NCBI GenBank assembly: GCA_028287895.1
Contig: JAQBOV010000027.1
Location: 1 to 64,000 of the forward strand
Reading direction: 5' to 3'
Length of the DNA: 64,000 bases
Source of the DNA: Mucilaginibacter sp.
GTDB lineage: Bacteria; Bacteroidota; Bacteroidia; Sphingobacteriales; Sphingobacteriaceae
Of the stretch, positions 26,841 through 36,632 are shown one piece after another. The notes under the pieces are model-generated. The model had not been told where the DNA came from. It saw nothing but the letters and a program-made list of their open reading frames with translations, and searched no databases. A program made the translations under genes and the position numbers. Each line of letters begins with the position of its first letter. Position 1 is the stretch's first letter.

Positions 26841-27072
26841 GATAAAGGCCCCTTCGCCTATGTTAACTTAGTATTAAAAATGTTACATATTTTTCAACAT
26901 TTAGTTCATTTCTCATACAAATTATCAATGCAACTGTCATATGAATATGACAATTGCATAAAATACTTATTTTCAATATTATGCCCGGCCAACAGTACTT
27001 GTTGATTTTATAGTCATTTTGTAAAAATACCGGTCGCGCCGGGCGGTCTTTTTCTATTTCCCCCTTTTTACT

Positions 27073-27080
27073 TAGCTTTG
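27073..27080 (+). promoter_or_regulatory. Possible -7 box of lpd
   Basis: TAGCTTTG matches TAnnTTTG 31 nt before the lpd ATG. No -33 TTG is visible. Confidence 0.35.
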
Positions 27081-27111
27081 GCTTCGAATTCAAAAAAGCA
27101 TTTAAAAAAAT

Positions 27112-28500
27112 ATGGACTACGATTTAATTGTAATAGGGTCTGGCCCGGGAGGTTATGTGGCTGCTATACGTGCTTCACAGCTTGGCTTAAAAACAGCGAT
27201 AGTTGAAAAAGAATCATTAGGGGGTATTTGTCTTAACTGGGGTTGTATTCCAACCAAAGCTCTATTAAAGAGCGCCCAGGTATTTGAATATATAAATCAT
27301 GCTGCCGACTATGGCGTGAATGTTTCCGGCGGCGAGGTTGATTTTGAGTCGGTAATAAAAAGAAGCCGTGGTGTGGCCGATGGAATGAGCAAAGGCGTTC
27401 AGTTCCTGATGAAAAAAAACAAGATCGATGTGCTTACCGGTGTTGGCAAACTAAAAACCAAGGGAACCGTTGAAGTAAAAAGCAGCGAGGGGGAAACTAA
27501 AAGCTATACAGCCAAACATATCATATTAGCTACAGGAGGCCGTTCACGCGAACTGCCTAATATAAAGCAAGACGGTGTAAAAGTAATCGGTTACCGCCAG
27601 GCTATGGTGTTGCCTAAAAAACCTAAATCCATGATCGTGGTAGGTTCAGGAGCTATCGGGATAGAATTTGCCTATTTCTATAATACCATTGGCACCGAGG
27701 TAACTGTGGTAGAGTTTTTGGACAATATCGTACCGTTAGAGGACGAAGAAGTCTCAAAACAATTAAACCGTATCCTTAAAAAACAAGGAATTAATATCAT
27801 GACCAGCTCCAATGTAGAGTCTGTTGACAGCAGCGGGGAAATCTGTAAAGTAAACGTAAAGACTGCCACCGGAACGGTATCTCTGGAAGCTGAGATCGTA
27901 TTATCGGCTGTTGGTATCAGCACCAATATTGAGGGTATAGGATTAGAAGAAAACGGCGTTAAAACCGATAAAGGAAAAGTGCTGGTTGATGATTTTTACC
28001 GCACAAACATTGAAGGTGTTTATGCTATCGGTGATATAGTTAAAGGACAAGCATTGGCTCACGTTGCCTCGGCTGAGGGCATTATTTGTGTTGAGAAGAT
28101 AGCTGGTCAAAACCCGGAACCCTTGAATTATAATAATATACCGGGCTGTACCTATTGCCTGCCGGAGATCGCTTCTGTTGGTTATACCGAAAAAGCAGCA
28201 AAAGAAGCGGGATATGAGGTAAAAGTGGGGAAATTTCCTTTTTCAGCATCTGGAAAAGCATCCGCAGCAAGCGCCAAGGAAGGTTTTGTAAAAGTGATCT
28301 TCGACGCCAAATATGGTGAATTCCTGGGCGCACATATGCTGGGCCACAACGTAACAGAAATGATCGCCGAAGTGGTTACCGCGCGTAAACTGGAAACTAC
28401 CGGGCATGATATCATTAAATCAGTTCACCCTCACCCTACCATGAGTGAAGCTGTAATGGAAGCAGCCGCTGAAGCTTATGGTGAGTGTATACATCTTTAA
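27112..28500 (+). CDS. lpdA: Dihydrolipoyl dehydrogenase
   Basis: This 462-residue flavoprotein is the E3 of 2-oxoacid dehydrogenase complexes and reoxidises dihydrolipoamide with NAD+. It shows the FAD-binding GSGPGGYVAA, the redox disulfide C40/C45 (GGICLNWGCIPTK), a second Rossmann motif (VGSGAIGIEFA), the GDI FAD motif (YAIGDIV) and the catalytic HPHPTMSEA near the C-terminus. The E1 and E2 genes are not here. The next gene follows after a 73-bp gap filled by an inverted repeat. Confidence 0.97.
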   Translation: MDYDLIVIGSGPGGYVAAIRASQLGLKTAIVEKESLGGICLNWGCIPTKALLKSAQVFEYINHAADYGVNVSGGEVDFESVIKRSRGVADGMSKGVQFLMKKNKIDVLTGVGKLKTKGTVEVKSSEGETKSYTAKHIILATGGRSRELPNIKQDGVKVIGYRQAMVLPKKPKSMIVVGSGAIGIEFAYFYNTIGTEVTVVEFLDNIVPLEDEEVSKQLNRILKKQGINIMTSSNVESVDSSGEICKVNVKTATGTVSLEAEIVLSAVGISTNIEGIGLEENGVKTDKGKVLVDDFYRTNIEGVYAIGDIVKGQALAHVASAEGIICVEKIAGQNPEPLNYNNIPGCTYCLPEIASVGYTEKAAKEAGYEVKVGKFPFSASGKASAASAKEGFVKVIFDAKYGEFLGAHMLGHNVTEMIAEVVTARKLETTGHDIIKSVHPHPTMSEAVMEAAAEAYGECIHL

Positions 28501-28502
28501 TA

Positions 28503-28568
28503 AGTCCATAGTCGATAGTCCATGGTCAATAGTTTGATCCCCTGGACTATGGCCTATGGTCTATCGAC
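28503..28568. repeat. Gap-filling inverted repeat, lpd–MBL hydrolase
   Basis: The left arm (28503-28525) is built of GTCCATAG/GTCGATAG words and the right arm (28542-28568) of their complements. GTCGATAGTCCATGG (28511-28525) pairs with 28553-28568 with one mismatch and one bulge. The unit spans from 2 nt after the lpd stop to 5 nt before the next preferred ATG. Confidence 0.7.
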
Positions 28569-28573
28569 CCGAA

Positions 28574-29413
28574 ATGAAATTACATACCGTCGACACCGGC
28601 TTTTTTAAATTAGATGGGGGCGCAATGTTTGGTGTTGTTCCAAAAACAATATGGAATAAAGCCAATCCGGCGGACGAGAATAATCTGTGCACCTGGGCCA
28701 TGCGTTGTTTGTTGGTCGAAGACAATAACCGCCTTATTTTAATCGATACGGGGATAGGCAATAAACAGGACGCACGGTTTTTTAGCCATTATTATTTGCA
28801 TGGCCAGGCAAGCCTGGATTCTTCTCTATCAAAAATTGGTTTTCATGCGGATGATATTACCGATGTTTTTCTGACGCATCTTCACTTTGACCACGCCGGC
28901 GGGGCGGTAAAACGGGATGGCCAGACCTTGGTACCAGCCTTTAAGAATGCCAGTTACTGGAGCAATAAACCACATTGGGACTGGGCTGTTTACCCTAACG
29001 AACGCGAAAAAGCATCCTTTTTAAAAGAAAACATATTACCTATACAGGAAAGCGGTCAGCTAAAATTTATTGATACCGAAGATGGCGGACAGTTTGCAAA
29101 AGACTTTAACGTACGTTTTGTATCGGGCCATACTGAGGCAATGATGCTGCCCCTTATTAGCTATAAAGGCAAAAAAATCCTTTATATGGCCGATCTGCTG
29201 CCATCGGTTGGGCACTTGCCTATTCCCTATATTATGGCTTATGATATGTTTCCGATGAAGACCTTGTATGAAAAGAAATTATTTTTAAATGAGGCTTTAG
29301 AAAACGAATATATTCTGTATTTTGAGCACGATCCCGTGAATGAATGCTGCACTTTGCAACAAACTGAAAAAGGCATCAGGGTAAGGGATACCTTTAAGCT
29401 GAATGAGCTTTAA
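28574..29413 (+). CDS. Metallo-beta-lactamase-fold hydrolase
   Basis: The 279-residue protein has the MBL dinuclear zinc motif THLHFDHAGG near residue 105, further ligands in SGHTEAMM and a downstream MADLLPSVGH. The fold suggests a hydrolase resembling quorum-quenching lactonases or phosphonate-type MBL enzymes; the substrate is unknown. The frame is open from 28556, but that ATG lies within the right arm of an inverted repeat. The ATG at 28574 (MKLHTVDTG) matches the usual family start. Confidence 0.85.
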   Translation: MKLHTVDTGFFKLDGGAMFGVVPKTIWNKANPADENNLCTWAMRCLLVEDNNRLILIDTGIGNKQDARFFSHYYLHGQASLDSSLSKIGFHADDITDVFLTHLHFDHAGGAVKRDGQTLVPAFKNASYWSNKPHWDWAVYPNEREKASFLKENILPIQESGQLKFIDTEDGGQFAKDFNVRFVSGHTEAMMLPLISYKGKKILYMADLLPSVGHLPIPYIMAYDMFPMKTLYEKKLFLNEALENEYILYFEHDPVNECCTLQQTEKGIRVRDTFKLNEL

Positions 29414-29483
29414 AACAGGCTTAAATAGCTATTTTTAGCTTAAAATATATAAATTTTTAATTTAAATGTAAAGATAAATGGAC

Positions 29484-29516
29484 TTGTTATTTTTTCATAA
29501 CAATTTTGTACCTTTG
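29484..29516 (+). promoter_or_regulatory. Promoter of rpoD
   Basis: TTG at 29484-29486, a 22-bp spacer and TACCTTTG (29509-29516) form a Bacteroidota promoter. The predicted 5' leader is about 41 nt. Confidence 0.7.
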
Positions 29517-29561
29517 CACGTTCAATTCTAATAATAAGAAGAATTGAGGTAATATACATAA

Positions 29562-30422
29562 ATGAGACAACTCAAAATAACCCAATCTATTACCAATCGC
29601 GAATCACAATCGCTTGATAAATATCTTCACGAAATTGGTAAAGTTGACTTAATAACTGCAGAAGAAGAAGTAATTCTGGCGCAAAAGATCAGAGAGGGCG
29701 ATCAGGCGGCCCTTGAGCGGTTGACAAAAACCAACCTGCGCTTTGTTGTGTCTGTTGCAAAACAATATCAAAATCAAGGGCTTACGCTTGGTGACCTGAT
29801 CAACGAAGGCAACTTAGGCTTGATAAAAGCGGCCAAGCGTTTTGACGAAACCAAGGGTTTCAAATTTATTTCATACGCTGTATGGTGGATACGTCAATCC
29901 ATATTGCAGGCTATTGCTGAACAATCGCGAATAGTTCGTTTGCCCTTAAACCAGGTAGGTTCATTGAGTAAGATCAGCAAGGCATTTTCAAAACTGGAAC
30001 AAGAGTACGAGCGTGAGCCTTCTCCTGAAGAATTGGCCGACATGCTGGAGACTACTGTCGATAAGATATCTGATACACTGAGTAATTCGGGCCGTCATGT
30101 GTCCATGGATGCTCCTTTTGTTCAAGGCGAAGAAAACACTTTGCTTGATGTGTTGGAAAACCAGGAACCAAATACCGACTCCATATTGATTAACGAGTCG
30201 TTATCGGAGGAAATAAAACGTTCGCTGTCTACATTGACTGAACGTGAACGTGAGATTATCGTATTATTTTTTGGTTTAGGAACCAATCACCCGCTTTCAT
30301 TAGAAGAAATAGGTGAGAAATTCAACCTGACACGTGAGCGTGTAAGACAAATAAAAGACAAAGCGCTGCAACGACTGAGGCATACGTCCAGGAGTAAAAT
30401 CCTGAAATCATATTTAGGTTAA
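29562..30422 (+). CDS. rpoD: Primary sigma factor RpoD/SigA
   Basis: At 286 residues this is the compact primary sigma factor of Bacteroidota, with no region 1.1 and no non-conserved insert. Region 1.2 (LDKYLHEIG), region 2 ([14 protein letters not shown], the -7 recognition and melting helix around AVWWIRQSI), region 3 and the region 4.2 helix-turn-helix ([20 protein letters not shown]) are all present. It directs RNA polymerase to TTG/TAnnTTTG promoters, which are visible across this window. The 5' leader and the terminator suggest a single-gene transcript. Confidence 0.96.
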   Translation: MRQLKITQSITNRESQSLDKYLHEIGKVDLITAEEEVILAQKIREGDQAALERLTKTNLRFVVSVAKQYQNQGLTLGDLINEGNLGLIKAAKRFDETKGFKFISYAVWWIRQSILQAIAEQSRIVRLPLNQVGSLSKISKAFSKLEQEYEREPSPEELADMLETTVDKISDTLSNSGRHVSMDAPFVQGEENTLLDVLENQEPNTDSILINESLSEEIKRSLSTLTEREREIIVLFFGLGTNHPLSLEEIGEKFNLTRERVRQIKDKALQRLRHTSRSKILKSYLG

Positions 30423-30428
30423 AAAATT

Positions 30429-30457
30429 AAAGCCTTCCAAGCCCGGAAGGCTTTTTT
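30429..30457 (+). terminator. Intrinsic terminator of rpoD
   Basis: A 9-bp stem (AAGCCTTCC / GGAAGGCTT) with a 6-nt loop is followed by a T run. It begins 7 nt after the rpoD stop. Confidence 0.85.
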
Positions 30458-30501
30458 GTTTCTGCAACTAACTGCTATATTAGCCGTTTAATTTAGAGCC
30501 C

Positions 30502-31287
30502 ATGAGAACTCCTATTTACCAGGCTGACGCTTTCACCAATCGTCTTTTCGGGGGTAACCCTGCCGCCATATGCCCTTTAAGCGAATGGCTGCCTGATGAC
30601 GCTATGCAGAAAATTGCTGCTGAAAACAACCTGGCCGAAACCGCCTTTTTTGTTAAAAGTGACCAGGGTTATAAATTAAGATGGTTTACACCCGAATATG
30701 AGATTGACCTTTGCGGGCATGCAACGCTTGCTTCGGCGCATATTATTTTTACCGAATTAGGTTATAAAGATTCTGCCATCAACTTTCAAACCGTTAAGGC
30801 GGGTATATTAACGGTAAAAAAGGACGGCGATAAGTATACTATGGACTTCCCCTCCAGGCCGCCTATACCAATTGAATTGCCCAATGGCTTAGCCGAAGCT
30901 TTAGGAGAAAAAGCGCCGGTGGCAGCCTACCGGTCAAGGGATTATTTTATAGTTTACGAAACGGAAAACGATATACTGGAGCTTTCACCGGATTTCTTTG
31001 TCCTGTCAAAACTGGATACTGTAGGTGTGATTGTCACTGCTCCGGGAAAAGACGTTGATTTTGTTTCGCGCTTTTTCGCTCCGGGAGCCGGAATACCGGA
31101 AGATCCCGTAACCGGCTCGGCACATTGCAACCTTATACCCTATTGGGCGAATAAATTAGGAAAAGACAAGCTGCATGCCTACCAGCTGTCGGCCCGTAAA
31201 GGCGAACTGTGGTGCGAAAATAAAGGCGACCGGGTGTTAATGAGCGGCAACGCCGTTACTTACTTAAAAGGAGAAATATTTATTTAG
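30502..31287 (+). CDS. PhzF-family isomerase-like protein
   Basis: The 261-residue protein has the two-domain PhzF fold (diaminopimelate-epimerase-like). The catalytic glutamate is E46 in NNLAETAFF, followed by the typical WFTPEYEIDLCGHATLASAH and the C-terminal phosphate/substrate loop PEDPVTGSAHCNL. The family catalyses isomerisations such as in phenazine synthesis, but most members are of unknown role and no phenazine genes are present. An inverted repeat fills the gap to smc. Confidence 0.9.
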   Translation: MRTPIYQADAFTNRLFGGNPAAICPLSEWLPDDAMQKIAAENNLAETAFFVKSDQGYKLRWFTPEYEIDLCGHATLASAHIIFTELGYKDSAINFQTVKAGILTVKKDGDKYTMDFPSRPPIPIELPNGLAEALGEKAPVAAYRSRDYFIVYETENDILELSPDFFVLSKLDTVGVIVTAPGKDVDFVSRFFAPGAGIPEDPVTGSAHCNLIPYWANKLGKDKLHAYQLSARKGELWCENKGDRVLMSGNAVTYLKGEIFI

Positions 31288-31303
31288 TAGTTGTGGGCTT
31301 TGG

Positions 31304-31378
31304 TAATGAGTTTTGAGCAGATATTTTATCTATGACTTTTAATAACTCAGTACTCAAGACTTATAACTGATAACTCAT
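31304..31378. repeat. Gap-filling inverted repeat, phzF–smc
   Basis: AGTTTTGAG (31309-31317) pairs with CTCAAGACT (31353-31361) at 8 of 9 positions. The right side repeats AACTCA words up to the smc ATG. It is a weaker member of the class. Confidence 0.5.
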
Positions 31379-34300
31379 ATGCAGCTTAGCAAGTTAGAGA
31401 TCAAGGGATTTAAGAGCTTTGGCGATAAGGTAACTATAAATTTCAATGAAGGTGTTACCGCTATCGTCGGGCCAAATGGCTGTGGCAAATCAAATGTAGT
31501 TGACGCTATCAGGTGGGTCCTTGGTGAGCAAAGCACACGCATGCTGCGCTCTGAAAAAATGGAGAATATTATTTTCAATGGCTCCAAAAGCCGTAAGGCA
31601 GCCAACCTTGCCGAGGTTTCACTCACTTTTGACAACACAAAAAATATTCTCCCTACCGAATTTTCGCAGGTTACCGTAACCCGCAAGCTTTACCGTGCCG
31701 GCGATAGCGAATACCGGCTTAATGATGTGCAGTGCCGTTTAAAGGATATCACCGATCTTTTTTTAGATACCGGTATCGGCGCAGATTCCTATTCTATCAT
31801 CGAATTAAAGATGATAGATGAGATCATTGCCAATAAAGAAGGTTCCCGGCGAAATTTATTTGAAGAAGCATCAGGTATATCCAAATATAAGCTTCGCAAA
31901 AAACAAACCTTCAATAAACTCAAGGATACCGAGGCAGATTTAGAGCGAGTTGAAGACCTGCTATCCGAGATCGAAAAGAACCTGAAAACGCTGGAGAACC
32001 AGGCGAAAAAAACCGAGCGTTATTACAAGCTGAAAGAGCAGTATAAAACGCTGAGTATCATGCTGGCATCCTTTAGAATCATTTCATTTAGCGAGTCGCT
32101 AAATAAAATTGATGACCAGGAACAAAAACAACGTGGTGAGAAACTGGCAATAGTATCACAAATTGATAGCCTGGAAGCTGCTTTGCAACAGCAAAAGGTG
32201 GATAGCCTGACTAAAGAAAAGAACCTATCGACCCAGCAAAAAGCAACTAACGAGTATGTTTCAAAGATAAGGGCTTATGAAAATGAGAAGAAGATAAAGA
32301 ACGAGCAGCTCAAATTTCAACAGGATAAGGAAGGGCGGTTAACTGAAGAACTGGAACGGGACCGGAACCAGTTGAATCATGTTTTTTATAATATTAAACG
32401 TCTGGCCGAAGAAAAGGCACAGGAAGATGAAAATCTGCAAACCATCCAGACTTTAGTTAGCGACCTTAAGCTGGCTGTTGATGAATTACGGAGCCAGCAG
32501 GGTTCAGCACGTGCTGAATTAAATGAGCTGACAAATATCAGCAACCGGTTACAAAACCAGACCTACAAAGCCGAGAAAGACCTGGAGATATTACAAATAC
32601 AACGGCAGGCATTAGAACAGGAAAGCGAGCGAAATATCGAGGATACTACCAGTAAGGAAGCCGAGCTTTCACACTTTAACCAGGTGGTTGCTGACTTACA
32701 GTACCGCTCCCAAACGATGGAAAAAGAGCTCGGGCTGATTGTTGAATTTGAAAACAGGCTACAGCAACAGATAAAAGATACAGAGACAGAATCAACAAAT
32801 ATAAAGGAAAGCATTATACAGGAAAGCCGCAAACTGGACGCCAAACAAAATGAGTACAATTTGACCAAAAGTATGGTTGACAACCTGGAAGGTTTTCCCG
32901 AATCAATCCGTTTCCTCAAAAAGACCAGTGGCTGGGCCAAAAACGCACCGCTTTTTAGTGATGTGCTTTTTTGCCGGGAAGAATACCGCGTAGCCATTGA
33001 GAATTACCTGGAACCGCTAATGAATTATTATGTGGTTGAAAATTACAATGAAGCAATATCTGCCATCAACCTGCTAAGTAATTCAGCAAAAGGCCGTGCA
33101 CAGTTTTTTGTGCTCAGCAATTATCAAAAAAATGCTCCTGGAGCTAAACCTCCTGATGTTAGAGATGCTATCCCCGCGCTGAGTGTTATTGAGGTTGACA
33201 AACATTATCAAAACCTTTGCAATTATTTATTGAAAGACGTTTACCTGGTCGGTGACTCAAGCGAAAACGATCTGAATACTACCTCCATTACCGACGATGT
33301 AGTACTAATTGGGAAAAGCGGGAAATTTAATAAATCAAAATTGACCATGGCTGGCGGTTCTGTAGGTTTGTTTGAAGGTAAGCGCATCGGCCGGGCGAAG
33401 AACTTAGAAAACCTTGCCAAAGAGATAAAGTCTGTTGAAAACGGCCTTAATTTGCTGCGAAATCGTTCCGAAGAACTGCAAAGCAAGCTTGTGGCTTTAA
33501 AGTCATCCGGTAAAAGCGACCAGATCAGCCAGCAACAGCAGGATCTAAACCGCTTAAATACCGAGCTGATCACCGTCAAGACACGGCAGGAACAATACCA
33601 GGCTTTTATTGAAAACAGCCGTAGCCGCAAGGAAGATATTGCACAAAAAATAAATGGTATTCAGGATGAAACACGGAGCTTACAACCTGAACTTGCCGAA
33701 CTAAAAACCCAAAAGCAAATTCAGGGCGATCTTTTGACTGAGAAACAGCAGGCTTTTAATGAGCTCAACGAATATATCTCTGTACAATCCAATGCTTACA
33801 ACCAGGAGAATATCCGTTTTCACCAGCAGCAAAATAAGGTATCAGGTTTGTTAAAAGACATGGACTACCGGGAAAGTCAAAAAGAAAGCCTGGAAAGCCG
33901 CATAGCACAAAACAGTGCTGAGTTGGAAAAGGTAAAACTGGCTATTCATGAAAACCTGGCCCAGGCCGGACACTCGGATGATGACCTGTTGGAAATGTAC
34001 AGTCAAAAGGAAGAACTCGAAAAGGCCACGCAGCAAGCCGAGCAGGAATACTACAGCTGGCGCGGCAAAATTTCGGAGACCGAAAATGAAATAACAGCGC
34101 TAAGGCGCAAAAAAGACCAGGAAGAAGTTATTGAAAATGAATTCAAAGATCGAAAAAACAATCTAAAGCTTGAACTTAACGCTTTAAAAGAGCGCCTTTC
34201 AGTTGAGTTTAATATCGATATAAACGAGCTGCTGGATGCTGAGCCGCCTGAGAGTGAAAATGAAGCAGACCTGCGCGAAAGAACAGAAAAACTGAAAAGG

Positions 34301-34921
34301 CAATTGGATGATTTCGGCCCGATTAACCCGATGGCGGTAGAGGCCTATAACGAGATGAACCAGCGGTATGAGTTTATACAGGCGCAAAAGAAGGACTTGA
34401 ATGAGGCTAAAACGTCCCTTTTGGCAACAATACAGGAGATTGATGACACGGCAAGGGAAAAATTCATGCTGGCATTTATCAATGTACGGGAGAATTTTAT
34501 AAAGGTATTCCGGTCGCTGTTTAATGAGGAAGATTCATGCGATCTGATCCTGACCGATCCGGAAAATCCCTTGGAATCAGACATCGACATTATTGCCAGA
34601 CCGAAAGGGAAACGTCCCTTATCCATCAACCAGCTTTCAGGAGGCGAGAAAACGCTGACAGCGACGGCTATCCTATTTTCGCTTTACCTGTTAAAACCGG
34701 CGCCTTTCTGCATTTTTGATGAGGTTGACGCTCCTTTGGATGATACCAATATTGATAAGTTTAATATCATTATCCGCGAATTTTCTAATGATTCTCAATT
34801 CATCATTGTATCGCATAATAAAAGAACCATCGCCAGTACCGATGTAATATACGGTGTAACGATGGTTGAACAAGGGATATCCAGAGTAGTTCCGGTTGAC
34901 CTGAGAGAACTGGCTGATTAA
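31379..34921 (+). CDS. smc: Chromosome partition protein SMC
   Basis: The 1180-residue condensin subunit organises and segregates the chromosome. The N-terminal head has Walker A GPNGCGKSNVVDA (about 31-43). Two long coiled coils (about 170-500 and 680-1000) flank a hinge around 510-670 (GFPESIRFLKK to the GGSVGLFEGKRIG stretch). The C-terminal head has the signature LSGGEKTLTATA and Walker B FCIFDEVDAPLD. The length is normal. ScpA and ScpB genes are not adjacent. Its ATG directly follows the right arm of an inverted repeat. Confidence 0.97.
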   Translation: MQLSKLEIKGFKSFGDKVTINFNEGVTAIVGPNGCGKSNVVDAIRWVLGEQSTRMLRSEKMENIIFNGSKSRKAANLAEVSLTFDNTKNILPTEFSQVTVTRKLYRAGDSEYRLNDVQCRLKDITDLFLDTGIGADSYSIIELKMIDEIIANKEGSRRNLFEEASGISKYKLRKKQTFNKLKDTEADLERVEDLLSEIEKNLKTLENQAKKTERYYKLKEQYKTLSIMLASFRIISFSESLNKIDDQEQKQRGEKLAIVSQIDSLEAALQQQKVDSLTKEKNLSTQQKATNEYVSKIRAYENEKKIKNEQLKFQQDKEGRLTEELERDRNQLNHVFYNIKRLAEEKAQEDENLQTIQTLVSDLKLAVDELRSQQGSARAELNELTNISNRLQNQTYKAEKDLEILQIQRQALEQESERNIEDTTSKEAELSHFNQVVADLQYRSQTMEKELGLIVEFENRLQQQIKDTETESTNIKESIIQESRKLDAKQNEYNLTKSMVDNLEGFPESIRFLKKTSGWAKNAPLFSDVLFCREEYRVAIENYLEPLMNYYVVENYNEAISAINLLSNSAKGRAQFFVLSNYQKNAPGAKPPDVRDAIPALSVIEVDKHYQNLCNYLLKDVYLVGDSSENDLNTTSITDDVVLIGKSGKFNKSKLTMAGGSVGLFEGKRIGRAKNLENLAKEIKSVENGLNLLRNRSEELQSKLVALKSSGKSDQISQQQQDLNRLNTELITVKTRQEQYQAFIENSRSRKEDIAQKINGIQDETRSLQPELAELKTQKQIQGDLLTEKQQAFNELNEYISVQSNAYNQENIRFHQQQNKVSGLLKDMDYRESQKESLESRIAQNSAELEKVKLAIHENLAQAGHSDDDLLEMYSQKEELEKATQQAEQEYYSWRGKISETENEITALRRKKDQEEVIENEFKDRKNNLKLELNALKERLSVEFNIDINELLDAEPPESENEADLRERTEKLKRQLDDFGPINPMAVEAYNEMNQRYEFIQAQKKDLNEAKTSLLATIQEIDDTAREKFMLAFINVRENFIKVFRSLFNEEDSCDLILTDPENPLESDIDIIARPKGKRPLSINQLSGGEKTLTATAILFSLYLLKPAPFCIFDEVDAPLDDTNIDKFNIIIREFSNDSQFIIVSHNKRTIASTDVIYGVTMVEQGISRVVPVDLRELAD

Positions 34922-34930
34922 GCTGCAAGC

Positions 34931-34976
34931 AAAAAGCCGAAAACTTAAAGCGATAAGGCTTCCGTTTCGGCTTTTT
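34931..34976. terminator. Bidirectional terminator smc / S41 peptidase
   Basis: AAAAAGCCGAAA (34931-34942) and TTTCGGCTTTTT (34965-34976) form a perfect 12-bp stem with a 22-nt loop, and the A and T runs lie within the stem. It serves two convergent genes. A GGCTGCAAGC/AGCTGCAAGC direct repeat flanks it. Confidence 0.75.
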
Positions 34977-35003
34977 GGCTGATTGTTTACGGCTGCAAGC
35001 GTA

Positions 35004-36566
35004 TTACTTTAGTTTCAGCTTCTTATTAAATACCATGCCTCTGAATTTATGCTGATCCATTTTTATCGCTGCGGAATTTTGATCCTTGATAGAAAAAGTT
35101 GCAAAGCTTGATGCCAAACTTTGTATTGACTGGGTTTTTACAGCATAAGTGCCGTTTTTAACATAATTCAATGCATGCGCCAATAATCCTTCTGTAGGAT
35201 CGCCAAAATCCTTGGTCACATCATCATAATCTTCAAAACCAGGATAGGTAGAGGTACCCGGTGTAAATCCGGAATAATAACCACCCTGATTGGCTGAATT
35301 CTGGGTATAAAATTCAGGAATATACATCTGATATTTATTGATATCGATATCAAAGAAACCAACAGGCTTCCCATAACTGGTTTCGCCAATAAACTGAACA
35401 TCCATTACCGGGCGCAGGTTATTAATAGTCAGTTCACTGGCCGAAGCCGTTGAGCCGGTAATGATAAAAAACACCCGACTAACATTTAATGATCCCATTT
35501 TAGCGAATTTAACTGCATTACCTGCTGGGGAATAATCAAATTGCCCATAATTATAATCCTGCCCTGACGAAGGATCTTTTCGCCATTGTTTCTTCAGCAG
35601 CACTTCCTTTCCGCTTGTAAGGATATCATTATAGTAGGTATTATACATTAATGATCCAGACTTTGCGGCAGGAACAATTAAATTATCAATATATTCTGCT
35701 GTAGAAACATATCCTCCGCCATTATAGCGCAGATCGACTACCAGGTCGGTGACCCCCTGGGCAACAAAATTATTAAAAGCCGTATTTAATTGAGGATCGG
35801 CATTGGCATCAGAAGTAAAGCTATTGAAAACGATGTATCCCACTTTATGCCCGTTACCCTGGTCATACACCGTATCTTTCAGGACAGGATTTACCGTATA
35901 ATTTGCTACAGCCATATTAGTTACCGTAAGGGTGCTTCCATCAGGCTTTTTCAAAGTCATTGTAATAGTGTTACTGTTGGAGTAAGCGTTGATCACATAA
36001 TTAAGGTTCGTACTGCTTCCATTTCCATATCCGGGGCCGTCATAAGATAAACTTGTACTGCCATTGATACTCGTTATCTGATAGCCGCGTTTTATACCTG
36101 CCAAAGCAGCCGGTGAACCGGGGTAAACATATTTTACCCGTAAATCAGAGACGGCATTATAAAACGGCGCAAAGCCAAAGTCTCCTTTAACACCATTCAA
36201 CTCGGCTGCAACTGAACCATCATCAATAAATGAATATTTAGCGTCTCCTGAAGTGTCATAATATTCATAAGGCTTTCCGGTTGCCGGGTTAATTGCAAAT
36301 TGCGATATTGCATTTAACTCATTGGTTAAAGCGGTAATGTCATCGCCTCCGGTAAACGATCTTGGATTAAAGGCAGAATAAGTGGGTAATGATGCATACC
36401 ATAGATAATCTTCTTTTGCGTACAGGAATACCGAATCTTTGATTTTATCAAGAGTAGTACCGGGTGCGTCCGGCCCTGTCACCACGGGAGCTGATTTCGT
36501 TTCCTTTTTACAGGCTGAAAATAAGGCCACAGAAAGTACAAGAAATAAGTAAAATAATTTTTTCAT
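35004..36566 (-). CDS. S41-family (C-terminal processing-type) peptidase lipoprotein
   Basis: The 520-residue protein has a lipobox (LFSACKK, lipidated C19) and so is membrane-anchored on the periplasmic side or surface. A PDZ domain lies around residues 125-200 (YPGSPAALAGIKRGYQI). The S41 protease domain follows, with the catalytic serine in TGSTASASELTIN and the lysine in SYGKPVGF, the Ser-Lys arrangement of tail-specific proteases. A tail of about 100 residues follows. The substrate is unknown. It stands alone, convergent with smc. Confidence 0.88.
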   Translation of the reverse strand: MKKLFYLFLVLSVALFSACKKETKSAPVVTGPDAPGTTLDKIKDSVFLYAKEDYLWYASLPTYSAFNPRSFTGGDDITALTNELNAISQFAINPATGKPYEYYDTSGDAKYSFIDDGSVAAELNGVKGDFGFAPFYNAVSDLRVKYVYPGSPAALAGIKRGYQITSINGSTSLSYDGPGYGNGSSTNLNYVINAYSNSNTITMTLKKPDGSTLTVTNMAVANYTVNPVLKDTVYDQGNGHKVGYIVFNSFTSDANADPQLNTAFNNFVAQGVTDLVVDLRYNGGGYVSTAEYIDNLIVPAAKSGSLMYNTYYNDILTSGKEVLLKKQWRKDPSSGQDYNYGQFDYSPAGNAVKFAKMGSLNVSRVFFIITGSTASASELTINNLRPVMDVQFIGETSYGKPVGFFDIDINKYQMYIPEFYTQNSANQGGYYSGFTPGTSTYPGFEDYDDVTKDFGDPTEGLLAHALNYVKNGTYAVKTQSIQSLASSFATFSIKDQNSAAIKMDQHKFRGMVFNKKLKLK

Positions 36567-36632
36567 ATCAAGTTGATTATGACGGGGCTAAAATATTTGG
36601 ATTTTAACGAAATATACGTCAAAATGTTATGT

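Noticed and set aside
28556..28573. ATG at 28556 as start of the MBL hydrolase
   Set aside because: It lies inside the right arm of an inverted repeat and adds six codons with no family match; ATG 28574 fits better.
31379..34921. Multiple antisense frames of 60-144 codons across smc
   Set aside because: Long coiled-coil genes routinely give such antisense frames; none has a promoter or a recognisable domain.
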